This document shows, in pieces, positions 35,155-45,113 of a DNA stretch of 64,000 nt. Under the pieces are notes generated by a model. It saw only the letters and a list, made by a program, of their open reading frames with translations, did no database searches and was not told the DNA's origin. Numbering within the stretch: position 1 is the stretch's first letter; every line of letters starts with the position of its first letter. This stretch comes from Fimbriimonadaceae bacterium (GTDB lineage: Bacteria; Armatimonadota; Fimbriimonadia; Fimbriimonadales; Fimbriimonadaceae), in the NCBI GenBank assembly GCA_026129685.1, contig JAHCHO010000003.1, positions 414,251 to 478,250 on the forward strand. The letters are read 5' to 3'. Position numbers and translations under genes: made by a program.

Positions 35155-36069
35155 CTAGCGAGCGTGGGTCAGGGCAGGGAAAAGGGCCGCCAGAGCCGTC
35201 TCTACGGCTCGCCTGTCGGTTTCGGGGGCTTCGACCAAGGGGAGGCGGACGCGGGCACAGTCGAAGCCGAACAAGCTCGTCGCGTACTTGACGGGAACCG
35301 GACTCGGGTAGGCGAACAGCGCGCGCACTACCGGAAGGAGCGATCGATGGAGGGTCAACGCTTTCGGCCAATTGGACGGGAAGGCGCGGATCATCGCCTG
35401 GAACTCTCGGCCGACGACGTGGGCCGCCACGCTCACCAGGCCGTAACCGCCGAGCGCCAAGAGGGGCAGGGTCATCGCGTCGTCGCCCGAGTACACCCGG
35501 AAGCCGTTCGGAACGGCGGCGCACACCTCGCCGATCTGCCCGATGTTGCCGCTCGCCTCCTTCACCGCAACGATGTTCGGAATCTGGGCCAGACGTAGCA
35601 GCGTTGGGGTTTCGAGGTTGATGGCGGTGCGGCCCTGGATGTTGTAGAGCATGACGGGCACGCCGACCTCGCATGCGATCGTAGAGTAGTGCGCGTACAG
35701 CCCTTCCTGCCCGGGGCGGGAATAGTACGGGTTGACGAGCATGATCCCGTGCGCCCCTCGTTTCTCGCCCGCCTTCGCCAGGCGCACCGACTCCTCGGTG
35801 TTGTACGTGCCCGCGCCGAAGACGACCGCCGCGCGATCGCCAACCGCCTCGAGGACCGTCGACAACAGGTCCAGCTTCTCCGATTCGGAGAGGGTCGGCG
35901 ACTCGCCGGTCGTGCCGGACACGACGAGGCCGTCGTTTTGCTGCTCATCGACCAGCCAGGCGGCAAGGCGCGCGGCCTCGTCGTGGTTGACCGACCCATC
36001 CTCGCGGAACGGGGTCAGCATGGCGGTCAGGAGACGACCCCAATCGCGAGGTCCGTTGAAAGCGCCCAT
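35155..36069 (-). CDS. dapA: 4-hydroxy-tetrahydrodipicolinate synthase
   Basis: A 304-residue class I aldolase. It has GTTGESPTL (52-60), YYSRPGQEGLYAHY, the active tyrosine in LYNIQGRT (Y142) and Schiff-base lysine in VAVKEASGN (K170). It condenses pyruvate with aspartate semialdehyde in lysine and peptidoglycan synthesis. It lies 11 bases after cmk and may be cotranscribed, yet a TAGCCT box overlapping the cmk stop lies 8 bases before the start. Confidence 0.94.
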   Translation of the reverse strand: MGAFNGPRDWGRLLTAMLTPFREDGSVNHDEAARLAAWLVDEQQNDGLVVSGTTGESPTLSESEKLDLLSTVLEAVGDRAAVVFGAGTYNTEESVRLAKAGEKRGAHGIMLVNPYYSRPGQEGLYAHYSTIACEVGVPVMLYNIQGRTAINLETPTLLRLAQIPNIVAVKEASGNIGQIGEVCAAVPNGFRVYSGDDAMTLPLLALGGYGLVSVAAHVVGREFQAMIRAFPSNWPKALTLHRSLLPVVRALFAYPSPVPVKYATSLFGFDCARVRLPLVEAPETDRRAVETALAALFPALTHAR

Positions 36070-36080
36070 CGGACGCTAGG

Positions 36081-36749
36081 CTACCGAGTTTTCGGGGGGA
36101 CGAGTGCGATGACCCGGTCGACGACCTCGTCGATGCTCAGCCCGTCCGTCACCAGCTCGGTCACGTCCGGTGCATGAACCAGCGGGCTGTCCTCGCGGGT
36201 CGAATCCCGGCGGTCTCGCTCCTCGATCTCGCGCAACACCCCCTCGAACGAGGCGTCCTGGCCCTTGGCTTGAAGTTCGGCGCAGCGTCGGCGGGCGCGC
36301 TCCTCAAGGCTCGCGGTCAAGAAGACCCGAACCTGGGCGTGCGGGGCGACCACCGTCGTCGTGTCCCTCCCTTCCAAGACGACTCCGCCCCGGGCGACAA
36401 TCTCACGCTGACGCTTTTGGAGCAAGCGGCGCACGGGCGGATGCACGCTGAGAGCGCTGGCGAACTCGCCGATCTCCGGGACCCGAATCTGGGTGGTCAC
36501 CTCCTCACCGTCGAGGTAAACGGGTTGCGGATCGCCGACCCCGAAGGCGATCTCCGTGCGCTCGCCGAGTTCGGCGGCGCGTTCACCGTCGGCGGGGGTC
36601 AGCCCGGCCCGCCGAGCCTTGAGGGCGATCGCCCGGTACATGGCGCCCGTGTCGAGGAAGGACAGCCGAAGGCGCTGGGCAACCAGTTTGGAGACGGTGC
36701 TCTTGCCGGCTCCGGCGGGGCCGTCGATGGCGATGACCAACTCAGACAT
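36081..36749 (-). CDS. cmk: Cytidylate kinase
   Basis: A 222-residue nucleoside monophosphate kinase: P-loop GPAGAGKST (10-18), LDTGAMYRAIALKA, LEGRDTTTVV in the nucleotide-binding region, and RDRRDSTREDSPLVHAPD. It phosphorylates CMP and dCMP. The start overlaps the end of aroA by 8 bases. The GRD sequence reads GRDTTTVV rather than the usual GRDIGTVV. Confidence 0.95.
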   Translation of the reverse strand: MSELVIAIDGPAGAGKSTVSKLVAQRLRLSFLDTGAMYRAIALKARRAGLTPADGERAAELGERTEIAFGVGDPQPVYLDGEEVTTQIRVPEIGEFASALSVHPPVRRLLQKRQREIVARGGVVLEGRDTTTVVAPHAQVRVFLTASLEERARRRCAELQAKGQDASFEGVLREIEERDRRDSTREDSPLVHAPDVTELVTDGLSIDEVVDRVIALVPPKTR

Positions 36750-38025
36750 AGGTGAGATCCCAAAGGTCTTCGGCGAAGGTCGGGAAACTGGTGGCGATCG
36801 CCTCGGCGCCTTCGATCACGGTTTCGCCGTCGGCGATCAGTCCGGCGACGGCGAACGCCATGCCTATACGATGGTCGCCTTCGGTCTCGACGACCGTTCC
36901 TCGCAGCTTGGTCGGCCCTGAGATCGCCAGGCCATCGTCGAACGTTTCGACGGTCGCGCCCATCGCGCGCAGGTTGCGGGCGACGAGGTCGATCCGGTCG
37001 CTCTCTTTCACTCGCAGTTCGCGCGCGTCCCGCACCATGCTGACGCCGTCGCACTGTGTCGCCAGGACGGCCAGCACCGGAATCTCGTCGATCAGTCTCG
37101 GCACGAGCGCCCCGGAGACGGTGAACGGTCTTGGGGTCGGGCACGGCGTCACCCGGATATCGGCGATCGGCTCCCCCATCTGGACATGGCCGTTTTCCAG
37201 ATCCGCGCCGATGCCGCACTGGGCGAACACGTCGAGGATGCCCGTTCGCGTCGGATTGACGCCGACCTCGGAACACAACAACCGGGAATCTGGCAACAAC
37301 GCCGCCGCGACGAGGAAGAAGGCTCCGCTCGAAACGTCCGCCGGAACCGAAAACTCGAAACCGACGGGTCGCGCCGCCCGAACCACGGTGGTATGGGTCC
37401 CGTTCGGCTCCACGACCCGCTCGACCGGCACGCCCATCGCCGCTAGCATATTCTCGGTGTGGTCCCGGCTCAGGGTCTCCTCGGCCACCGAGGTCGTACC
37501 GCTCGCCCTTAGCCCGGCGAGAAGGACGCAACTCTTGATCTGCGCGCTCGGGACCGGGGTCCGGTAGGCGATGCCTTTCAGGTCGGCGCCTCGCACCAGC
37601 AACGGCGGCGCATCGCCTTCGACGGTGGCGCCCATCAATCGAAGGGGTTCGGCGATGCGGCGCATCGGCCTCCGGGACAGCGAGGCGTCGCCGACCAACG
37701 TCGCCTCGACGGGACGAGAGGCGATCAGACCGCTCAGGAGGCGCATGGTGGTGCCCGAGTTGCCGCAGTCCAGGGGTTCGGAGGGTTGGCTCCACTCTTG
37801 GGCGGGCGTGAGGCGAAGTCCGTCTTCGGTTGCCTCCGTGCTCAGCCCCATCGCCATGAGGCAACGAAGGGTGGCCCGCGTGTCTTCGGCGAGGAGGGGG
37901 CGTCGGATTCGCGAGGGACCGTCCGCGATCGCCGCGAGTAGGAGCGCGCGGTGGGTCAACGATTTGTCGGACGGGGGGCGATACGTGCCCGCGAGCGTCG
38001 CTACCCGACCGAAGCTCAGTCGCAT
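36742..38025 (-). CDS. aroA: 3-phosphoshikimate 1-carboxyvinyltransferase (EPSP synthase)
   Basis: A 427-residue enzyme of normal length: PPSDKSLTHRALLLAA (17-32), GNSGTTMRLLSG (89-100), LVGDASLSRRPM, EIPVLAVLAT and the C-terminal TEGDHRIGMAFAVAGL. It joins PEP to shikimate-3-phosphate. I chose ATG 38025 (GGAG 8 bases upstream); this overlaps the end of tyrA by 10 bases. An upstream in-frame start at 38064 adds a stretch without homology. Confidence 0.95.
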   Translation of the reverse strand: MRLSFGRVATLAGTYRPPSDKSLTHRALLLAAIADGPSRIRRPLLAEDTRATLRCLMAMGLSTEATEDGLRLTPAQEWSQPSEPLDCGNSGTTMRLLSGLIASRPVEATLVGDASLSRRPMRRIAEPLRLMGATVEGDAPPLLVRGADLKGIAYRTPVPSAQIKSCVLLAGLRASGTTSVAEETLSRDHTENMLAAMGVPVERVVEPNGTHTTVVRAARPVGFEFSVPADVSSGAFFLVAAALLPDSRLLCSEVGVNPTRTGILDVFAQCGIGADLENGHVQMGEPIADIRVTPCPTPRPFTVSGALVPRLIDEIPVLAVLATQCDGVSMVRDARELRVKESDRIDLVARNLRAMGATVETFDDGLAISGPTKLRGTVVETEGDHRIGMAFAVAGLIADGETVIEGAEAIATSFPTFAEDLWDLTYV

Positions 38026-38852
38026 CGCGCCGACTCCTTCGCTTCTCGCGCCTCGACAAACCAACGCCGAATCGCCTCAAAGTCGTTGCGACCGAGCGCG
38101 TTGCGGAAGTCGAGCAGGCGGTCCAGCGCGCGGTCGAGCCGGAGAAGGACCTCCCTCGCGTTCAGTTCAAGAATCTGGGTCCACAACTCCGGTTCGGCGC
38201 CGCCCACCCGGGTGAGGTCGCGCCAAGACCCGCCGCCGACGGAAGAGTCGTCGAGGGTCCGCGCCTCGGTGACGAGCAACGCCGCCAGAACGTGGGGCAG
38301 ATGGCTTAGCAGGGCGACGTGCGCGTCGTGGGTTTCCGGGCTCATCGTGACCGGGTGCGCGCCAAGCGACTGCACCAGGGCGGCGACGGCGTCGACGGCG
38401 CGGGGGTCGGTCGTCTCAAGGGGCGTGAGGATCCAAGGCGCGCCTTCGAACAAGTCGGGCCGGGCGTGGGCGATGCCGCCGTTCTCCAGGCCGGCCATCG
38501 GATGCCCGCCTACGAAGCGAGTGCGAACGCCGTCCACCACGCTCGCGCGGACCCAATCGGTCACGGGCACCTTGACGCTCGTGCAATCGGTGAGAATTGT
38601 CGGCGCTCCCTCGAGGCGGGCGAGAGCCTCGATCGTCTTGGTGGGTGGGACGGCGACCACGACCACGTCGCACGCGCCCAAGTCGGAGGGCCGTGGGACG
38701 ACTTGATCAAGGTAACCGCGTCGGAGCGCCTCGCGCATCGCCGCGTCGTCCGTGTCGAAGCCCCACACCGGATGCCCGGCTCGCTTCAGACCGGCGGCGA
38801 CGGAGCCGCCAATCAGTCCCAGACCCACGACGCCGACCGTGCCGGTCGTCAT
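38016..38852 (-). CDS. tyrA: Prephenate dehydrogenase
   Basis: A 278-residue NAD(P)-dependent enzyme: VGVVGLGLIGGSVAAGLKRA (6-25), DCTSVK, GGHPMAGLENGGIAHARPDL and HVALLSHLPHVLAALL. It converts prephenate to 4-hydroxyphenylpyruvate for tyrosine. No ACT domain is fused. First gene of the overlapping row tyrA-aroA-cmk(-dapA). Confidence 0.93.
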   Translation of the reverse strand: MTTGTVGVVGLGLIGGSVAAGLKRAGHPVWGFDTDDAAMREALRRGYLDQVVPRPSDLGACDVVVVAVPPTKTIEALARLEGAPTILTDCTSVKVPVTDWVRASVVDGVRTRFVGGHPMAGLENGGIAHARPDLFEGAPWILTPLETTDPRAVDAVAALVQSLGAHPVTMSPETHDAHVALLSHLPHVLAALLVTEARTLDDSSVGGGSWRDLTRVGGAEPELWTQILELNAREVLLRLDRALDRLLDFRNALGRNDFEAIRRWFVEAREAKESARCD

Positions 38853-38896
38853 CGGGCTGGCCTCGCGGCGGCTTGGGGCATGATGCGGATTGTGGC

Positions 38897-40225
38897 CTAT
38901 CCCGGGGCCGTCTCGCCGACCTCTCCGGTCGCCGCCAGACGAGCCAGCAGGTCGGCCCAAGGCCTTCGCTCCCCTTCCGACTTGGCGATCGAGAGGAATC
39001 TCGCGAGGATGTCCTCGACCGAGGGTCGGGGAAGACCGCGAAGAATCTCGAACCCGGCGAGCCGTGTTCGCACGGAGGTTTCGGCTTCGGGCCGCGACGC
39101 AAGCTGAAGACCGTAGAACAGAGCCGCCTCCCGGTCGGTCGAGGCGAGCACCACACGGACCTCGTACGCCACTTGGGCATCGGACATCGCCGCGTCGCCG
39201 TCGGCGGCATCGAGCCTCCGGTACGAGACGACGAGGGCGGGGTCGAGCGGCCGATCCTCGAGCGCCCGCTTCACGGGCAGGCTAGCGAACCAGGCCCTCG
39301 GCGAAGGCGGCTTGGCGACGAGGTCACGGACGATCGGGAGAGCATCGAACCACCCCCACTCTTGCAGGTGAGGCACGATCTCCTCGACATAGCGCGGCTC
39401 GCGAAGCAACTCGAGGTACTGGGCTTTTGCGGCGGGCCGCAGGAGCGGCTTCACCAGGGCTTCGCCCGCCAGTTGCCGCATCGCGCCACCCTGATCGAAG
39501 AAACGGGCCAGAACGGTGGTGGCCTCGTGCGACGGCAAACGGCCAAGTCCGCGCAAAAACGGCGCCGGATCGTCCTCGGGCTTCCTCTCCACGATACGCC
39601 GTTCGAGCCGGGCCACCGAGTCCTCGCGTCCGTCCAGCATCTTGGCGCACTCGGCGGCGACCTCGTCGCCCATCGCCAGCCCATCGATCAGGACGGAGGT
39701 AGGGTCCTGTCCGCCTTTGGCGCTGAGGAGGTCCTGAATCCAGACCGCCTCAAAGGGTTGTGACCAAGCGAACCACTCGAGCCCGTGCGCCTTGCCCAGC
39801 CGGTACGCCAAGCCGGCCCGACCGTCGGCGATGTCGGCCCATGGCAGCCGGTCTTTGGTCGAGTCGCCGATTTTGCGCGAGGGTTCGAGGGCGGCCAGGG
39901 CGATGCGCGCGGGCATCACCCCGGCGGCTGACTTTCGGTCGTAGGAGACGCCGACTCGGAACCCGCGCAGACCCTCGAGCAGGTCCCGGTCGAGGGGAGC
40001 AAAGTCAATGCGGCCCACCGACGTCAGCCCCTTTCCCAGATCGGCGAAGGCGCGCTGGAGACGATGGTCGGTTCGGCCGGTGACGACGCGCTGGGCCACG
40101 GCGCCCAACGCGAGCGACAGCAGAACCACGACGATCCCAATCCGGCACAACATGGCGAGACCCGCGAAATTCCGACGAATCGGCGATACCAAGGTACCGC
40201 GAATCGCGGTCGGCGGCAAATCCAT
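38897..40225 (-). CDS. Membrane-anchored hypothetical protein, HEAT-like
   Basis: 442 residues from the ATG at 40225 (418 if the ATG at 40153 is used). One hydrophobic segment near the N-terminus (MLCRIGIVVVLLSLALGAVA) acts as signal or anchor; the rest is helical and repetitive (RLPSHEATTVLARFFDQGGA, LREPRYVEEIVPHLQEWGWF), like HEAT/ARM-type repeats. No catalytic motif. GGCGAGG upstream favours 40225; the 40153 start gives a more usual signal peptide, so the start is open. Function unknown. Confidence 0.6.
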   Translation of the reverse strand: MDLPPTAIRGTLVSPIRRNFAGLAMLCRIGIVVVLLSLALGAVAQRVVTGRTDHRLQRAFADLGKGLTSVGRIDFAPLDRDLLEGLRGFRVGVSYDRKSAAGVMPARIALAALEPSRKIGDSTKDRLPWADIADGRAGLAYRLGKAHGLEWFAWSQPFEAVWIQDLLSAKGGQDPTSVLIDGLAMGDEVAAECAKMLDGREDSVARLERRIVERKPEDDPAPFLRGLGRLPSHEATTVLARFFDQGGAMRQLAGEALVKPLLRPAAKAQYLELLREPRYVEEIVPHLQEWGWFDALPIVRDLVAKPPSPRAWFASLPVKRALEDRPLDPALVVSYRRLDAADGDAAMSDAQVAYEVRVVLASTDREAALFYGLQLASRPEAETSVRTRLAGFEILRGLPRPSVEDILARFLSIAKSEGERRPWADLLARLAATGEVGETAPG

Positions 40226-40326
40226 GCTTGTGCCTCGCCAACGTCCGCGACGACACGCGATCGCCTGCGGAACGTCAGGAACCATAGAGACGGTTCGTAA
40301 CCGTACACTATTTGTTCGGACACACC

Positions 40327-42636
40327 ATGCGCTCGCTCCTCATCCGCATTTGCCTTGGCCCTACGCTCGTCGGGGCGCTCGCGGGGGGCGCCCTCTCGCA
40401 GGACGCCGCGCGCGTCACCCTTCACACCGGCACCACCACGCTCGCTCAGGCCCTCAACGCGCTTGCCGCCAAGACGGGGCAATCTCTCGACGCGATTCCG
40501 CGCCTGCGGGGGGAGGTCGTGCTTCTCGAGATCGACGACGCGCCCGCCTCGGACGTGCTCGCGAGGCTGGCGGTCGCCGTCGGCGCGGAGTGGGAGAAGA
40601 CGGCGAACGGCTACCGGTTGGTGTTGGGAGCCGAGTTGGAGCGCAACCAGGTCGCCGCGATGCGGGAGGTCCGCGCCAAGACGATCCAGAGCGCCCTCGA
40701 GGAGCGCACCAAGTCGATGGGCGACGGGCGGATGGACGACGCCACGATCAAGCGGCTGATCGCCGACGCGCAACGCGTCCAAGAAGACCTGCAACGGCAG
40801 ATGCGCGAGGGTTCGCGGGCGGGCGGATCGGTGTTCGTCAACGCGGTTTCGTCGCGACCGTCGCCGGGGGCGACCATGCCCGCCGACCGCACGATGTACC
40901 GGCTCTTGCTGGCCGTCGGCAGTGCCGAACTCGCCAAAATCGAGCCGGGCGAGCGCGCCGTCTGGTCGTCGAACGCCACGCAGACCCAGATTCGGATGCC
41001 CGCCCAAGCGCAGGCGGCCCTGGCCGAATTCGTAACCGATCACAACCGGATCGCCCAAGCGGTGCGCGACTCGGGAACGCCGACCGGCGACCCCAACCAG
41101 CAGTTCGCGGTTCGGATGCCCGGCCTGGTGGACCTTCGCTCTCGGCCCGTGCAACGTCTCGGAAAGGCGTTGCTGATCGTTCACCGCGAAGCGAACCAGC
41201 CCTTCCTGTTCGTCCAGTTCCGGGTGACCGACGAGCAGGGAGTCGAGGCGGCCACCGGTAACACCGTCCTTTCGATCGAGCCGCCGACCGATCCGGTCGC
41301 CCTCAAGTTGAAGGACCCTGCGGCCAAGGTTCCGGCAGGCGCCCTTGCGAAGGAGTTCGCCGAGTTGCTGCGGTCGGCCAATCGGACGAGCGGAGGTTCC
41401 TTCCAGTCGGAGGACGGCGGGATGGTGCGAACCGTCCGCGTGCTGAGCGTCGGCGGCGAGGCGATGCCTTTCGGCGAATCCGCGGAGCCCGCCAACGTCA
41501 CCAAGGAGTGGGCCCAACGGTTGGCCAACCCGGAGACCCACGACCCGCTTTCGTTCATCGCGGGAGAGGGCCTGACGCGGGCGATCGTCGGCCAGGGCGC
41601 CAACCTGATCGCTTGCTTCCCCGATTCGTTGATCGAGTACACGGCGCGGACGTTCCTGACGGGCGAGCCGACCGCCGCCTCGGTGCTGTCTCTGGGCGGT
41701 TCCAACGCGGTCCAGGTTCGCCAGAACGACGGGTGGATCACGATCTCGCCGCGCTTCCCCACCGAACACCGGGCGATGCGCGTGGACCGAGCGACGCTCG
41801 GACAGACGCTGCGACGCGGGATCGCCCAAGCCCGGCTGGGCCTCGACGACATCGCGAACTACGCCCGCGCCCAGGCGACGCCCTTGGCGATGGAGGGCAT
41901 CGACGGCGCCTACTTCTCCTTGCTTGCGAACTCCATCGCGGACGCCGATACGATCAAGGGCCTGGCGCCTCGGCGGGAGATGCTGCGCTTCTACGCCAAC
42001 TCCGGCACCCCCCAGCGCAACGCCCTTTTTGCGGGCCAGCCTCTCGCTCTCGGCAACCTGAGCGGAGCGCAGGCACAGGCCCTCCACCGGATGGTTTTCC
42101 GCGCGGGATTCATGTCGGACTTGCGGTTTCAGGGACAAGGCGACGGACCGATCGGCGGCTTTATGATCGAACCGACCGAACTGCTGCCGACGGGCGTTCC
42201 CCGAACCGGGTTCCTCACCTGCCGAGTGGACGAGCAAGCTTCGATCGTAGCAACGAACTCGAAGACGGGCGCGAGTCGAACGCTCTCCGCCGATCAACTC
42301 GCGATGATGCTTGCGAAGAAGGAGAAGCCCGACCTCAACCTGTTCGGCGCGCCCACGGGCGAGTACGACCTGTTCCGTCCGAGCGTGAACCGACGACTGC
42401 GTTTCACGTTTCAGTTCAGCGAGGCGGTAGCCCTGGACCAGAGCCTGACCGACAAGGCGCCGCCCGTCGGCGCGACTCGCGGAGTCGCCTACGCGCAACT
42501 GCCCGCCGGCGTGCTCGCGATGGTGGAGGAGCGAAAGAAGATGTTCCTCGACGGCCGGTTCCGGGGCAACGTCGACGTGGTCCAAGTGGCCGGAGCGCCG
42601 GTTCGGCGAGGAGGCGGGACGCCGCCGCCGCGCTAG
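40327..42636 (+). CDS. Exported protein with secretin-N/STN-like domain
   Basis: 769 residues with a signal peptide (MRSLLIRICLGPTLVGALAGGALS). Residues 28-95 resemble a secretin/TonB short N-terminal domain (TLAQALNALAAKTGQSLDAI, ASDVLARLAVAVGAEWEK). The rest has no family I recognise and is largely beta-rich with a helical patch. TACACT at 40304-40309 is a likely -10, leaving a leader of about 10 bases. The divergent gene at 38897-40225 shares the upstream region. Function unknown. Confidence 0.65.
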   Translation: MRSLLIRICLGPTLVGALAGGALSQDAARVTLHTGTTTLAQALNALAAKTGQSLDAIPRLRGEVVLLEIDDAPASDVLARLAVAVGAEWEKTANGYRLVLGAELERNQVAAMREVRAKTIQSALEERTKSMGDGRMDDATIKRLIADAQRVQEDLQRQMREGSRAGGSVFVNAVSSRPSPGATMPADRTMYRLLLAVGSAELAKIEPGERAVWSSNATQTQIRMPAQAQAALAEFVTDHNRIAQAVRDSGTPTGDPNQQFAVRMPGLVDLRSRPVQRLGKALLIVHREANQPFLFVQFRVTDEQGVEAATGNTVLSIEPPTDPVALKLKDPAAKVPAGALAKEFAELLRSANRTSGGSFQSEDGGMVRTVRVLSVGGEAMPFGESAEPANVTKEWAQRLANPETHDPLSFIAGEGLTRAIVGQGANLIACFPDSLIEYTARTFLTGEPTAASVLSLGGSNAVQVRQNDGWITISPRFPTEHRAMRVDRATLGQTLRRGIAQARLGLDDIANYARAQATPLAMEGIDGAYFSLLANSIADADTIKGLAPRREMLRFYANSGTPQRNALFAGQPLALGNLSGAQAQALHRMVFRAGFMSDLRFQGQGDGPIGGFMIEPTELLPTGVPRTGFLTCRVDEQASIVATNSKTGASRTLSADQLAMMLAKKEKPDLNLFGAPTGEYDLFRPSVNRRLRFTFQFSEAVALDQSLTDKAPPVGATRGVAYAQLPAGVLAMVEERKKMFLDGRFRGNVDVVQVAGAPVRRGGGTPPPR

Positions 42637-42640
42637 CGCC

Positions 42641-43471
42641 CTAGCCGAGAATATCGCGGATGCGTCGTCGAGCGGCCAGGGCGCGCAACTTCTTGATCGC
42701 CTGGAGTTCGATCTGCCGCACCCTTTCGCGCGACAGGGACATTTCCTTGGCGATGTCCCGCTCGGGATCGTCCGAGGTCGTGTCGAGATGGAACCGGGAG
42801 CGCATGACCTTCTGCTCGCGATCGTTCAGCTGGTTCATGATCCGTCGCAGTTCGTCCATGACCTCGGCGGTCAGCATCGCTTCTTCGGGATCCTCGTGCG
42901 ACTCGTCCCGGATCAGGCCGCCGAGCGTGGTATTGCCGCTGTCGCCGACCGCCATGTCGAGGCTGAGGACCTCCTGCGAGGTCTGCATGAGGGCGGCGAG
43001 CTTCTTGGTGGAAAGGCCGGTCGCCTGGGCGAGTTGCTCGGCGGTGGGTTCGCTTCCCAGTTCGGAGACCAGGCGAGCGCGCTCCCGTTCGACCCGACGG
43101 ATGCACTGCGACACGTGAGCGGGCACCCGAATGGCCTTCGACTTGTTGTCGATCGCGCGTCCGATCGCCTGGCGAATCCAGTGCGTCGCGTAGGTCGAGA
43201 ATCGGTAGCCCTTGTCGGGATCGAATCGCTCGGCCGCCTGCATCAGGCCGATGGCGCCCTCCTGGATCAGATCTTCGAGCGGCACCGACCGATTGCGGTA
43301 GGACTTCGCCACGTTGATCACCAGCCGCATGTTGCACTCGATCAGACGCTGGCGCGCCTCGCGGTCGCCGCTTCGGACCGCCTTGGTGAGCGTCACCTCC
43401 TCTTCCGGCGTCAGCAGGGGGGCCTGCGTGAGCCGGCTGAAGTAGCTGGGTAAGCCTGATTCTTGCTCCAT
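42641..43471 (-). CDS. Sigma-70 family RNA polymerase sigma factor (RpoD/SigA group)
   Basis: 276 residues with regions 1.2 to 4.2: SYFSRLTQAPLLTPEEEVTL (1.2), MRLVINVAKSYRNRSVPLED (2.1-2.2), RFSTYATHWIRQAIGRAIDN (2.3-2.4), a region 3, and LSRERVRQIELQAIKKLRAL (4.2). Region 1.1 is absent, so it is a short primary-type or group 2 factor. ATG 43471 begins the family sequence. The 252 bases upstream (43472-43723) carry no gene; TATAGA near 43620 is a weak -10 candidate. Confidence 0.88.
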   Translation of the reverse strand: MEQESGLPSYFSRLTQAPLLTPEEEVTLTKAVRSGDREARQRLIECNMRLVINVAKSYRNRSVPLEDLIQEGAIGLMQAAERFDPDKGYRFSTYATHWIRQAIGRAIDNKSKAIRVPAHVSQCIRRVERERARLVSELGSEPTAEQLAQATGLSTKKLAALMQTSQEVLSLDMAVGDSGNTTLGGLIRDESHEDPEEAMLTAEVMDELRRIMNQLNDREQKVMRSRFHLDTTSDDPERDIAKEMSLSRERVRQIELQAIKKLRALAARRRIRDILG

Positions 43472-43723
43472 GGCGAGCGGCTCGGATCGCTCCGAGTGAC
43501 CAACGGTTCGGCGCCCGACGCGAAACTCCTGCCGCGACCGCGTGCCCGACGGACTACGGGGGAGCGTCGGGCCGGGTTCCACCGAACGCACCAAAAGACC
43601 GGGAGGACCGTCCGGTCCGCACATCTATAGGACGACTTCTCTCGATCTTCGGTTTGCCCTCGGCCCGCGATACCGCGCAAATACACCGTGCTCGATGACG
43701 TTCCTCCCGTGTTCGCGGCCGCC

Positions 43724-45109
43724 CTAGAAGAGCAGGAAACTCGCCAGCATCACCGCGAGGTTATGGACGGCGTGCATCGCGATGGCGGGAACGAGCGAGC
43801 CGCGCTGGTGGCTCAGCATGGCCGCCATCGCCCCCACCACGAACAAGGGGGGCCACCCGGCCACTCCCTGCGGGTGGATCGCCGCGAACAGGAAACTGGA
43901 GAGCAGGATGCCCGACGGAACGCTGCGGAAGACGCGGGCGAGCGCCGGGAAGAACGTGCCACGAAACACCAACTCTTCCAAGATCGGGGCAAGGATCACC
44001 GCCTGGGCCAAGAGCACGACGAACCGCCAGCCGTCGGCGCCGACCGCCAACTCCTCGGTCAGCGGATGGGTCGGCTCGGGCAAGGAACGGAACAGGGTCT
44101 GCGACGCCGCGGCGACGAGCAAGATGATCGGGACGTTCGCGAGGGCGCCCGCCGCCCCCCACACCGCGTCTCGTCCAAACTCGTCCATCCGAAGGCCGAC
44201 GGACCGAAGCGACACCGCGAACCCGAACACGCGCGTGCGGAAAAGCAGAGGAATCGCGGCGAGGAGGCCGACGACGGTCAGGGCCTCGACCCAGATCGGC
44301 GATTTATCCCCGCTCTTCGCCACCGTGACGGTCAGAAGGGTCGCCAAGACGCTCGAGCCCAGGAACAGACCGAACAACTGCGCGGATCGTGCGGCCAGGG
44401 CGTCGGCGGCGTACGCCGAGATCGGTCCCGTCGCCAAGCCGCGCGGCCGCCAGAGGCCCTTCGCGCGGCGGGAAAAGTAGAGGCCCCAGAGTAGGAGCGC
44501 GCCGGCGACGCAGCCGGCGGCGAGGACGCCGAGGGTGGCAAACCGTTCGCGGACGGCCGGGGTCGCCTGCGGCAACACGATCCCCGCCTTGGCGCGGGCG
44601 TGGTCCCGAGCCGTCTCCTCGAGAACGCCGTCCCCCCGTATCTCCTTGAACAGGGCGGGCAACTCCTTGGGCGAAAGGGCCTCGCTCGTATAGATGCGGC
44701 GGAGGGCGAGGTGGTAAGGGTCGTTGTCCCGCGCCAGGCCCTTGAGGTCTTCAGGGTCGGGCACGGCGCCCTGCTCGACTCGGACCATGATCCGCAAGGC
44801 GGCGGCCTCCGGGTCGGTCGCCCGGTACGGGCGGACGCGCTCCGCAATGCCGTCCAACTCGCGAACGTAGTTTTCGCTCGGACGACGCGAGCCGCCTCGC
44901 GAACGGGTTTCCCCGACCAGAGCGCGGGCGTCGCCCAGGTTTTCGAGTCGACGCGCGACGTGGAACTTGGCGACCGCTCGCTTGACCTGCTCCTCCTCCG
45001 TCAACGGCTGGAAGTACGCCCACAGGTTCGTGGCCAAGAGCAGGCCGAGCATCAGGAACATCGACACCCAACCAATGGGCTGCCGCGTGGGGGTGGGGTT
45101 GGCGATCAC
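43724..45109 (-). CDS. CPBP family intramembrane glutamic endopeptidase
   Basis: A 461-residue membrane protein. An N-terminal soluble part with one membrane helix (residues about 15-30) is followed by about seven helices with the ABI/CAAX motif LAPILEELVFRGTFFPAL (near residues 373-390), FAAIHPQG and a closing HAVHNLA. CPBP proteins cleave or process membrane peptides. Starts 4 bases after the DUF6785 gene, so it ends the row. Confidence 0.85.
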   Translation of the reverse strand: MIANPTPTRQPIGWVSMFLMLGLLLATNLWAYFQPLTEEEQVKRAVAKFHVARRLENLGDARALVGETRSRGGSRRPSENYVRELDGIAERVRPYRATDPEAAALRIMVRVEQGAVPDPEDLKGLARDNDPYHLALRRIYTSEALSPKELPALFKEIRGDGVLEETARDHARAKAGIVLPQATPAVRERFATLGVLAAGCVAGALLLWGLYFSRRAKGLWRPRGLATGPISAYAADALAARSAQLFGLFLGSSVLATLLTVTVAKSGDKSPIWVEALTVVGLLAAIPLLFRTRVFGFAVSLRSVGLRMDEFGRDAVWGAAGALANVPIILLVAAASQTLFRSLPEPTHPLTEELAVGADGWRFVVLLAQAVILAPILEELVFRGTFFPALARVFRSVPSGILLSSFLFAAIHPQGVAGWPPLFVVGAMAAMLSHQRGSLVPAIAMHAVHNLAVMLASFLLF

Positions 45110-45113
45110 GGGG

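Noticed and set aside
40196..40210. Palindrome ACCGCGAATCGCGGT near the start of the HEAT-like gene
   Set aside because: It reads naturally as codons if the start is at 40225, and short GC palindromes are expected; not strong enough as an operator.
42399..42415. GTTTCACGTTTCA, reminiscent of a parS half site
   Set aside because: It lies inside a coding region and lacks the symmetric TGTTTCACGTGAAACA sequence.
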